Shown in pieces: positions 15,112 through 21,478 of a DNA stretch of 21,478 nucleotides (the stretch's first letter is position 1; every line of letters starts with the position of its first letter). The position numbers and the translations under genes were made by a program. The notes beneath the pieces are model-generated. The model searched no databases. It was not told where the DNA came from and worked only from the letters and a program-made list of their open reading frames with translations. Source of the stretch: Patescibacteria group bacterium (GTDB lineage: Bacteria; Patescibacteriota; Patescibacteriia; WFTA01; S139-112). The stretch is taken from positions 1 to 21,478 of the forward strand of contig WFTA01000075.1 in NCBI GenBank assembly GCA_015485715.1, in the 5' to 3' direction.

Positions 15112-15798
15112 GCCCTGTCATCCGACAGGGCGCCCCGATGCATATCGGGGCGAGTCCTCCAGGGTGTGCAATCGACATCGTACTATCTCCCAGTTATTTG
15201 ATCCTAATTATACGATAGGACAGGCAGGATAAATTTGACCATGTTACACAATCCCAGTCATTCGACCATGTTATACAACATGGAAAGTGGGACAGGTATG
15301 ACAAGCAGGGCAGGAGCCGGGCAATAACACCTCCTATTCTATCATCCCCTGCTTAAAGCAGGGGATCCAAGAGGTATGGATTCCCACTTTCGCGGGAATG
15401 ACACTCCCTTCCTTATATGTCATCCTCGGGCTTGACCCGGGGATCCATACCATAGATTATCCAGTCAAGCTGGATAATGACAAGAAAGAGGCTGGGTAAT
15501 GACAAGGGAGAGAGTATTGGAGAATAACAAAAAGAAGAGACAGGGAATAACATTCTCCTTTTTGTCATTCCCCGCGTTCTCTCTCCTTTGTCATCCCCCG
15601 ACTTTTTACCCTGTCGTATGACGGGGCGATCGGGGGATCCAAAAGGAATGGATTACCAGGTTAAACCGGGTAATGACAAGGGAGAGTAAAATGTCATTCT
15701 CAGCAAGCCCTGTCGAATGACAGAGCAAAAGCGGAGGATTCAGAGGTAGATTGCCCGGTCACCTTGATATTCATCAGGGTAAAAGCAGGGCAATGACA
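15112..15798. repeat. mosaic of palindromic repeats in inverted pairs (BIME-like)
   Basis: This stretch has no gene and holds at least eleven stem-loops. Family A: GTCAT, variable stem, GGATCC, alternating with its inverse. Units are 15346-15364 and 15380-15399; 15424-15442 and 15457-15477 (8-bp stem TTATCCAG/CTGGATAA); 15595-15636 and 15652-15674; and a fourth, looser pair ending in 15750-15794. Family B: CC-TGTY, four bases, RACA-GG: 15112-15131, 15266-15283, 15609-15626 and 15707-15726; the latter two sit within A units. 15132-15151 is another perfect 8-bp hairpin. Stem sequences differ between units while pairing is kept. Confidence 0.8.
15152..15184 (+). repeat. direct repeat of the tRNA-Arg 3' end and flank
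   Basis: Thirty of 33 bases match 15039-15071 (T-loop end, T stem, acceptor 3' arm, discriminator and following flank). All three differences are transitions. Copies are 113 bases apart, with two perfect hairpins between them. Confidence 0.85.
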
Positions 15799-15888
15799 TC
15801 TTTATTTTATTTGTCATCCCCCTCTTCAAGTAGAGGAACTATAGGATAGATTGTTAGATTGCTGTATCATTCCAATTTTTAAAATTTA

Positions 15889-15917
15889 TTTACATTATTG
15901 AATTCTTGTGCTAAAAT
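15889..15917 (+). promoter_or_regulatory. promoter of the AAA_14/DUF4143 ATPase gene
   Basis: TTTACA (15889-15894), a 17-base spacer ending in TGC, then TAAAAT (15912-15917): an extended -10 with two 5-of-6 hexamers, about 40 bases before the ATG at 15957. It probably also serves the VanW gene. Confidence 0.65.
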
Positions 15918-15956
15918 TAAATAGTAGTTAAATTTTAGCGCCGTTAATGAATTTTT

Positions 15957-17198
15957 ATGTATATTAAGCGAAATTTAGAAGATAAAATTTTAAAGTTTTT
16001 AGATGATCCTGAGATATTAGCGATTGTGGGTCCTCGACAGGCTGGTAAAACAACTCTAATGCATAAAATTTTTACTAATTTAGAAAAAGCAAAATTTGTA
16101 TCTTTTGAGGATAGGGATGTTTTATCAATGTTTGATAATAATGTAAATGATTTCATTAAAATTTATGTTAAAAACACTCGCTTCCTATTTATTGATGAGT
16201 TCCAATATTCCAAACATGATGGAGGCCAGAGATTAAAGTATATTTATGATAATTTTAAAGATAAAGTAAAAATTGTTATTTCTGGATCTTCAGCTATTGA
16301 TTTAACAGTTAAAGCAATGAGATATTTGGTTGGAAGGATAATCGTTTTTGAGTTATTTCCTCTGGATTTTTACGAATATTTATGGTATCAAAATCAGAAT
16401 TATCTGGCTTTATATAAAGAATTAAAACAAGAATTTTATGAAAAAGGCATCTCTCCTTATACTCAAATAGGCGAAGAAGTGCACCATAAATTTTTAGAGT
16501 ATTACTATGATTATGTTATTTATGGCGGCTATCCTCGGGTAGTAGTAGAAAGTGATGAGGAAAAAAAGAAAGTATTGCTTAAAAATATTTATAATACTTA
16601 TTTTTTAAGGGAAGTAAGAGATATTCTCGGCTTAATAGATGATTACAAATTAGAAAACCTATTAAAGGGATTGGCCTTGCAGATAGGTTCTATGGTAGAG
16701 TATTCTGAATTAAGTAATTTATCGGGGTACTCATATCACTATGTAAAAAAGTATTTAAATTTCTTAGATAAAACATATATTACTTTTTTACTGTCTCCTT
16801 TTTTTAGTAATAAAAGAGTGGAGGTGGTAAAAAATCCAAAAGTTTATTTTTTTGATACAGGTTTACGCAATATAGTGGTAAATGATTTTAGAAGTATAAA
16901 TTTTAGAACAGATAAGGGATTTTTGCTAGAGAATGCTTTAGCCTCTCAACTCGTTAAATCGAGTGATAAAGAGATAAAGTATTGGAGAGATAAAAAGAAA
17001 AATGAAATTGATTTTATTGTACAGCTTTCAGATAATAGGTATATAGCTTATGAAGTTAAAACAAAGATGAAGACAGAGTATTTAAGGTCAGTCAAAGCTT
17101 TTAAGGAAAGGTATCCAGAGATAGATGTATATATTGCTTGTATTGATAAAAGTGAATTAGTTGATTACACTAAAGCAGTCCCTTTGTATATTATATAG
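15957..17198 (+). CDS. AAA_14 / DUF4143 ATPase
   Basis: 413 residues. An N-terminal AAA ATPase with Walker A GPRQAGKTT (25-33), Walker B FLFIDEFQY (77-84) and the sensor region KIVISGSSAIDL is followed by the DUF4143 part. That part has a winged-helix-like stretch (EYSELSNLSGYSYHYVKKYLNFL) and a C-terminal YWRDKKKNEIDFIV followed by YEVKTK, which looks like a PD-(D/E)xK-type nuclease core (E/D, then ExK). The family is widespread, often mobile or defence-linked, and has no settled function. The gene is more AT-rich than VanW or PilT, begins right after the repeat mosaic with its own promoter, and ends 4 bases before vanW; it may have been inserted upstream of vanW. Confidence 0.88.
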   Translation: MYIKRNLEDKILKFLDDPEILAIVGPRQAGKTTLMHKIFTNLEKAKFVSFEDRDVLSMFDNNVNDFIKIYVKNTRFLFIDEFQYSKHDGGQRLKYIYDNFKDKVKIVISGSSAIDLTVKAMRYLVGRIIVFELFPLDFYEYLWYQNQNYLALYKELKQEFYEKGISPYTQIGEEVHHKFLEYYYDYVIYGGYPRVVVESDEEKKKVLLKNIYNTYFLREVRDILGLIDDYKLENLLKGLALQIGSMVEYSELSNLSGYSYHYVKKYLNFLDKTYITFLLSPFFSNKRVEVVKNPKVYFFDTGLRNIVVNDFRSINFRTDKGFLLENALASQLVKSSDKEIKYWRDKKKNEIDFIVQLSDNRYIAYEVKTKMKTEYLRSVKAFKERYPEIDVYIACIDKSELVDYTKAVPLYII

Positions 17199-17202
17199 AA
17201 TT

Positions 17203-19026
17203 ATGAAAATAAACATATTTAGACACAACAAAATAAAATATCTAAAGTGGGTTGGGCTGGGAGTTTTACTTACCGGGATTTTGATATTCATTTTATTTCC
17301 TTATGTATTTGATAAAATACTGGGCGATAAATCTTACCCCAATATATATATAGGAAATGAGAATTTTGGATTGCTTACTGAAAAGGAGGCAGGGGAAAAG
17401 CTTGAAAAAATATTCAGGAAAACAGAAACAGAAGGATTTGAGTTTATAGCAGGTGCAAACAGGGTGCTGGTTGCCTCCACCATAACATCTCTGGGAGACC
17501 CTGATTTATCATACAGTTTGATAGATTTTGACCATGATAAAACTTTAGAAAATATTTTTAATATTAAAAAAGAACGCAATATTTTTAAAAAATGGCAGTA
17601 TATAGTAGATACTTTGCTGGGACAGATCAACTTGCCTGTTTATTTTGATATGGATAAAGAGAAGATAATAGAGGTTTTGAAAGATAATTTCAGTGTTTTT
17701 GAACAGCCGGCAAAAGATGCAACTATAGTGTATATACCGAGACGCGGCTATGTGGTCAAGAAGGAGAAGATAGGAAGTGTTTTTGATTACGAAAAAGCTG
17801 TAGATGAACTTAGTAGAAAGTTAGTTGTTTTAGACTTTTCTTCCATCAACCTGAATCCTGTATATAAAAATCCTGAGATTTATTATAACGAAGCATTGAG
17901 TATGGTGAATAAGATAAGCGATGTGGAGAAAATGATGCCATATAAGGTCTTTTTTGATAAAGATAGTAAAAAGTTTTTTTATATTACTCTTTCTGATTTT
18001 AGAAAATTTATAACTTTGAGAAAGAAAAAGGATGTTTTAGAGTTTTATTTCAATGAAAAATTTAAAGATTTTCTTAAGGAAAAGACAAAGGATTTAAATA
18101 TAGAGCCGCAAAATGCAAAGTTTGAGATTGATGAGGAGACAGGAAAAGTGGTTCAATTCCAAGAGTCTAAAGAAGGGTATCTGGTGGATATTCAAGCGTC
18201 TTTAGATAGGATAGCTGATGATGTTTTTATTAAGAGAAATCAGTTTTCATATTTGGTGATAGAAAAAGTGAAGCCGCAGTATACAACAGCTGATGTAAAT
18301 GATCTTGGTATTAAAGAACTTTTAGGAGTAGGCAGGTCTAATTTTGCTGGATCTCCTCCGAACAGAATGCATAATATAAAAGTTGCATCTGATAAGCTGA
18401 ATGGACTCCTGATACCGCCGGGCGAGGAATTTTCTCTGGTCAAAGCTCTTAAGCCTTTTACCCAAGATGCAGGATATCTGCCGGAACTTGTAATAAAAGG
18501 AAACAAACTGATTCCTGAGCTTGGTGGTGGTGTGTGCCAGATAGGCACAACACTTTTTAGGTCTGTGCTTTCTGCCGGACTTGAAATAACAGAAAGAAGA
18601 AATCATTCCTTTGCTATAAGTTACTACAGAGATGAAGAAGGTCTTCCGGGTACTGACGCAACTATATATGATCCCAAACCTGACTTTAGATTTATAAACA
18701 ACACACCCAGCTATATATTGATCCGGACTATAGTGGGAGATGATGGCGAGCTTGTTTATGAATTGTGGGGAACTACAGACGGCAGAAGAGCAACCACAAC
18801 CAAAACAAAAGTGTTGTCCAAAACACCGGCACCTCAAACAAAGTATATAGAAACCCCTGATCTTCCTAAAGGTAAAACAGAGTGTAGTGGGTCAAATGTG
18901 CCGGGCTATACCACAGAGTTTACCTATATAGTGGAGATGCCTGATGGTGATAAGAAAGAAAAGGTGTTTAAATCATATTATAAGCCATGGCAGAAAGTCT
19001 GTTTGGTGGGGATAGGAGAACAATAA
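17203..19026 (+). CDS. VanW-domain, YoaR-like membrane-anchored cell-wall protein
   Basis: 607 residues from the ATG at 17203; an upstream TTG at 17161 lies inside the ATPase gene and is less likely. One N-terminal membrane span (about 14-34) leaves the rest outside. Middle part (about 40-330): repeats like the putative peptidoglycan-binding domain of YoaR-type proteins. VanW domain (about 375-510): GVGRSNFAGSPPNRMHNI, IPPGEEFSLVKALKPFT, GGGVCQIGTTLFRS, NHSFAISYY and PDFRFINNTPSYILIRT. The end is a short G5-like or polar tail. VanW proteins are named after a glycopeptide-resistance cluster gene, but their biochemical role is unsettled. No resistance genes are nearby. It starts 4 bases after the ATPase. 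Confidence 0.92.
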   Translation: MKINIFRHNKIKYLKWVGLGVLLTGILIFILFPYVFDKILGDKSYPNIYIGNENFGLLTEKEAGEKLEKIFRKTETEGFEFIAGANRVLVASTITSLGDPDLSYSLIDFDHDKTLENIFNIKKERNIFKKWQYIVDTLLGQINLPVYFDMDKEKIIEVLKDNFSVFEQPAKDATIVYIPRRGYVVKKEKIGSVFDYEKAVDELSRKLVVLDFSSINLNPVYKNPEIYYNEALSMVNKISDVEKMMPYKVFFDKDSKKFFYITLSDFRKFITLRKKKDVLEFYFNEKFKDFLKEKTKDLNIEPQNAKFEIDEETGKVVQFQESKEGYLVDIQASLDRIADDVFIKRNQFSYLVIEKVKPQYTTADVNDLGIKELLGVGRSNFAGSPPNRMHNIKVASDKLNGLLIPPGEEFSLVKALKPFTQDAGYLPELVIKGNKLIPELGGGVCQIGTTLFRSVLSAGLEITERRNHSFAISYYRDEEGLPGTDATIYDPKPDFRFINNTPSYILIRTIVGDDGELVYELWGTTDGRRATTTKTKVLSKTPAPQTKYIETPDLPKGKTECSGSNVPGYTTEFTYIVEMPDGDKKEKVFKSYYKPWQKVCLVGIGEQ

Positions 19027-19029
19027 TTT

Positions 19030-19180
19030 ATTAATTTTCTAATTTTCAATTTTCAATTATCAATTTTCAACCCCAGTCATCCCAGTCATCCGACGGGATA
19101 AATTCGACCACGTCATGCGACATGGCGGGCGGGGTAGAATTTTCAATCAATTTCCTAATTTCCCAATGAATTAAACTCCC
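19030..19180. repeat. intergenic heptamer repeats and degraded palindromes
   Basis: 19034-19070 is a tandem run of AATTTTC-type heptamers (one reading AATTATC). It is followed by CCCAGTCATCCGACGGG and GACCACGTCATGCGACATGG, related to the palindromes at 15112 and 15266, then more AATTTTC-like words. No gene or terminator seen. Confidence 0.65.
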
Positions 19181-19301
19181 CACCACTGCAGTATATATTA
19201 ATCTTATGGCTTAAACCATTAAATTATTGTAAATTCATTGTAAATTGAAAATTTGTAAATTGGTCAATTATTCTAAAGTTTTTAATAACTCAGGGAGTTT
19301 T

Positions 19302-20132
19302 ATGATTGATTTTAAATATATCAAGAAATTAAAAGATATTCTCTACCAAAACCAGTATAAAAAGAAAAAGTATTTAGGACAACATTTTTTGTTTGATAAG
19401 AATATATTGAAGAAAATAGTAGAAAAAGCAGATTTAACAAAAGATGATGTAGTGCTTGAGATAGGACCGGGTATAGGTACACTTACTTTAGCTCTGTCTC
19501 AAGCGGCAGGACGTGTAATAGCTTTGGAAAGAGACAGAGATTTATATGAATTTTTGAAAAAATATATGGATGAATATGGTATAGAAAATATTGACTTAAG
19601 GCATACAGATGCTTTGAAGTTTAGTATAGAGAATCTTCCTGAAAAATATAAAATAGTTGCCAATATACCATTTAAAATCACTTCACCTCTTTTGTGGAAG
19701 TATTTACTGTCCAGCCGTAGTCCAGAGAGTATGACTTTGATGGTGCAAAAAGAGGTTGCAGAGAGGATAGTATCTCCTCCGGGTCAGATGTCTTTGCTTG
19801 CTGTGCTTTGTCAGTATAGATCAGATGTAAAACTTGAATTTTATGTAAAAAGAGGGAGTTTTTCTCCACCGCCTCGTGTTGATTCTGCAGTTGTAAAGTT
19901 TCTTGTTAAAGATAAATGCGCTGATGTTGATGAGAGAATATTTTTCGACCTTGTGAAAAAGTGTTTTACACAAAAGAGAAAACTGCTTGTGTCTACCATT
20001 AGCAGGATTACAAGGCATAAGAAAGAAGATATCAAAAATATATTTAATCTTCTAAACATTCCTGAAAACAGTCGTCCACAGGATTTAAGTGTGAACGATT
20101 GGATTAAATTGTATAAAAAAGGTATAATATAG
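19302..20132 (+). CDS. rsmA: 16S rRNA (adenine1518-N6/adenine1519-N6)-dimethyltransferase
   Basis: RsmA/KsgA dimethylates two adjacent adenines in helix 45 of 16S rRNA late in 30S assembly. 276 residues from the ATG at 19302, chosen because CAGGGAG lies just upstream at good spacing and because the family N-terminus follows; an earlier ATG at 19245 would add 19 unlikely residues. SAM-binding EIGPGIGT (53-60), acidic loop HTDAL (101-105), catalytic motif IV NIPF (121-124, in place of the usual NLPY; Phe is tolerated in some homologues), FSPPPRVDSAVV and the C-terminal helical domain (RPQDLSVNDWIKL). It is flanked by repeat-filled gaps on both sides. Confidence 0.96.
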   Translation: MIDFKYIKKLKDILYQNQYKKKKYLGQHFLFDKNILKKIVEKADLTKDDVVLEIGPGIGTLTLALSQAAGRVIALERDRDLYEFLKKYMDEYGIENIDLRHTDALKFSIENLPEKYKIVANIPFKITSPLLWKYLLSSRSPESMTLMVQKEVAERIVSPPGQMSLLAVLCQYRSDVKLEFYVKRGSFSPPPRVDSAVVKFLVKDKCADVDERIFFDLVKKCFTQKRKLLVSTISRITRHKKEDIKNIFNLLNIPENSRPQDLSVNDWIKLYKKGII

Positions 20133-20136
20133 TAAA

Positions 20137-20253
20137 AATCCTAAATACGAAATTCTAAATTCTAAATAATAACTAATTATAAAAAATTTTAATTTTAATT
20201 ATTCGTACCCAATTATCATTGAATTTTTTAATTTTCAATTATCAATTTTCAAA
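20137..20253. repeat. AT-rich intergenic repeat cluster
   Basis: A run of AAATTCT-type heptamers (about 20150-20167) is followed by AATTTTC-type heptamers (20230-20252). The latter share 22 identical bases with 19049-19070, and 19 of them occur inverted at 2365-2383. No gene seen. Confidence 0.6.
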
Positions 20254-20258
20254 AACTT

Positions 20259-21305
20259 ATGGATTTGGTGCAAATATTTAAATACGCTAAAGATAAAAAA
20301 GCATCTGATGTTCATATAATGGTAGGAAAACCGCCTATTATCAGAATTGATGGCATTCTTCATGAGATAAAATCAGAAGCAGTTCTTACACAGGCCGCTG
20401 TAAAAAAGATGATTTTTAGTATTTTGAAACCTTGGCAGAAAGAGAGGTTTCTTCAACAAAAGGAACTAGATTTGTCTTTTCAAATATCAGATGAGACAAG
20501 GTTTAGGGTAAACTGTTTTTTTGAAAAGGGCAACATGGGGCTGGTGGCAAGGATTATTCCCTCCTCTATACCAACATTGGAAGATATAGATGCACAAGAA
20601 ATTATATATAAACTGGCAATGCTTGATCAGGGCTTGATTTTGGTAACCGGTCCTACAGGGCACGGAAAATCCACTACACTTGCTGCGATGATAAACCTGA
20701 TAAACTCAGAAAAAGCTGTAAATATAGTAACTCTGGAAGATCCTATAGAATTTGTTTTCAAACCTAAAAAGAGTATTATCAAGCAGAGAGAACTGGGTAT
20801 GGATATGCTTTCTTTTGCAGAAGGTCTTAAGCATATTCTAAGACAAGATCCAAACATTATCATGGTGGGTGAGATGAGAGATCTGGAGACTATTGCAACC
20901 ACTATCACCCTTGCTGAAACCGGTCACCTTGTTCTCGCAACTCTTCATACTTTAAACGCATCTCAGACGGTAGATAGGATTATAGATATATTTCCCCCCC
21001 ACCAACAGGACCAGATAAGGCTACAGCTTTCTATGACTCTTAGAGGTGTGATATCACAAAAGCTTCTTCCTAGAAAAGGAGGAGGAAGGATAGCAGCCAG
21101 AGAAATACTTATCAATACACCAGCAATAGCCAATATGATAAGAGAGAATAAAATAGCCCAGATAAAAACAGCTATCCAAACCTCAGCAGAGGAAGGTATG
21201 ATTACTTTTGATATGGATGTTATGAGGCTTTATGAGGAAGGATATTTAGATAAAGAGACTGTGGTGAGAAATGTTTCAGATCAGGATTTGATTAAACACT
21301 TATAA
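20259..21305 (+). CDS. pilT: type IV pilus retraction ATPase PilT
   Basis: Hexameric motor ATPase that disassembles type IV pili at the cytoplasmic base. 348 residues, normal length. N-terminal PAS-like domain (1-100, SDVHIMVGKPPIIRIDG), Walker A GPTGHGKST (131-139, with His where Ser is usual), Asp box TLEDPIEF (158-165), Walker B IIMVGEMRD (200-208), His box GHLVLATLHT (222-231), and a C-terminal NMIRENKIAQI like the AIRNLIRE motif of PilT. No other pilus gene is in the window. No clear Shine-Dalgarno; the AATTTTC repeats run up to the start. Confidence 0.95.
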   Translation: MDLVQIFKYAKDKKASDVHIMVGKPPIIRIDGILHEIKSEAVLTQAAVKKMIFSILKPWQKERFLQQKELDLSFQISDETRFRVNCFFEKGNMGLVARIIPSSIPTLEDIDAQEIIYKLAMLDQGLILVTGPTGHGKSTTLAAMINLINSEKAVNIVTLEDPIEFVFKPKKSIIKQRELGMDMLSFAEGLKHILRQDPNIIMVGEMRDLETIATTITLAETGHLVLATLHTLNASQTVDRIIDIFPPHQQDQIRLQLSMTLRGVISQKLLPRKGGGRIAAREILINTPAIANMIRENKIAQIKTAIQTSAEEGMITFDMDVMRLYEEGYLDKETVVRNVSDQDLIKHL

Positions 21306-21351
21306 AATAATTAATCATAAACAAACCTCAAACAATGTAAATGTATGAGGA

Positions 21352-21380
21352 TTGATTTTATCTTTGTTTCTTGTTAATAT
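21352..21380 (+). promoter_or_regulatory. possible promoter of tRNA-Pro
   Basis: TTGATT (21352-21357), a 17-base spacer and TAATAT (21375-21380), about 20 bases before the tRNA. A weak CCTCA/TGAGG hairpin (21326-21350) just upstream may end the pilT transcript. Confidence 0.35.
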
Positions 21381-21400
21381 AAGAATGCTTGGGATTTTTA

Positions 21401-21474
21401 CGGGCTGTGGCCTAGTGGCTTAAGGCGCCTGCTTTGGGAGCAGGAGATCGTGGGTTCAAATCCCACCAGCCCGA
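21401..21474 (+). tRNA. tRNA-Pro (UGG)
   Basis: Complete cloverleaf: acceptor CGGGCTG/CAGCCCG, anticodon stem CCTGC/GCAGG with loop TTTGGGA (anticodon TGG), T arm GTGGG-TTCAAAT-CCCAC, discriminator A. CCA is not encoded; CAA follows. Confidence 0.97.
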
Positions 21475-21478
21475 CAAG

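Noticed and set aside
15380..15399. A Neisseria-type dRS3 element (ATTCCC-N8-GGGAAT)
   Set aside because: The formula fits this one unit, but neighbouring units with the same flanks have other stems, so it is better seen as one member of the local family.
15112..15798. A CRISPR array
   Set aside because: Units are palindromes with variable stems and irregular spacing; there are no constant repeats with unique spacers and no cas genes.
18322..18837. A 171-codon minus-strand frame inside the VanW gene
   Set aside because: It is antisense to the conserved VanW domain and has no family motif.

Overview
The window looks like a chromosomal segment of a low-GC bacterium, most likely a member of the Patescibacteria (Candidate Phyla Radiation), possibly in the Microgenomates/Dojkabacteria part. 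Reasons: small housekeeping genes packed with gaps of a few bases, few clear Shine-Dalgarno sites, TGA used as stop, lineage-typical families (DUF5667, DUF378, VanW/YoaR-like, PilT, AAA_14/DUF4143), tRNA genes without encoded CCA, and AT-rich heptamer repeats between genes. The placement is inference; no ribosomal marker is present.

Layout. 1-2640 (minus): valS, running off the left edge, behind a promoter, a compact T-box leader and an intrinsic terminator. 2949-4682: tsaE (minus), divergent from an exported protein with an HExxH metal site. 4692-6994 (minus): mpg followed by an ABC-F ATPase broken by a one-base shift in an A8 run. 7035-8498 (minus): a promoter, an ECF sigma factor and an overlapping DUF5667 membrane protein, a sigma/partner pair. 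8562-9364: a broken sugar transferase. 9458-11163: tRNA-Glu (minus), a DUF378 membrane protein, tsaD, tRNA-Gly and a terminator. 11221-13132: a CYTH plus alpha/beta-hydrolase fusion and a PIN protein. 13140-14874: a long two-tier hairpin, a 47-residue basic protein, xseA, xseB and the remains of a DoxX-like gene. 14982-15798: tRNA-Arg, a copy of its 3' end, and a dense mosaic of palindromic repeats. 15889-19026: a promoter, an AAA_14/DUF4143 ATPase and a VanW-domain protein. 19302-21474: rsmA, pilT and tRNA-Pro.

How they fit together. Most genes serve translation and genome upkeep: charging of tRNA-Val under uncharged-tRNA control, t6A modification (TsaD and TsaE), 16S rRNA dimethylation (RsmA), alkyl-base repair (Mpg) and exonuclease VII (XseA/XseB). 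The surface-related genes are VanW, PilT, the exported HExxH protein and the dead sugar transferase. The least conventional parts are the valS T-box, whose codon candidate sits in the terminal loop of a very short Stem I; the twin-hairpin repeat mosaic beside tRNA-Arg; the CYTH-hydrolase fusion; and the hairpin leader of the 47-residue protein. Three loci (ABC-F, sugar transferase, DoxX-like) carry frameshifts.
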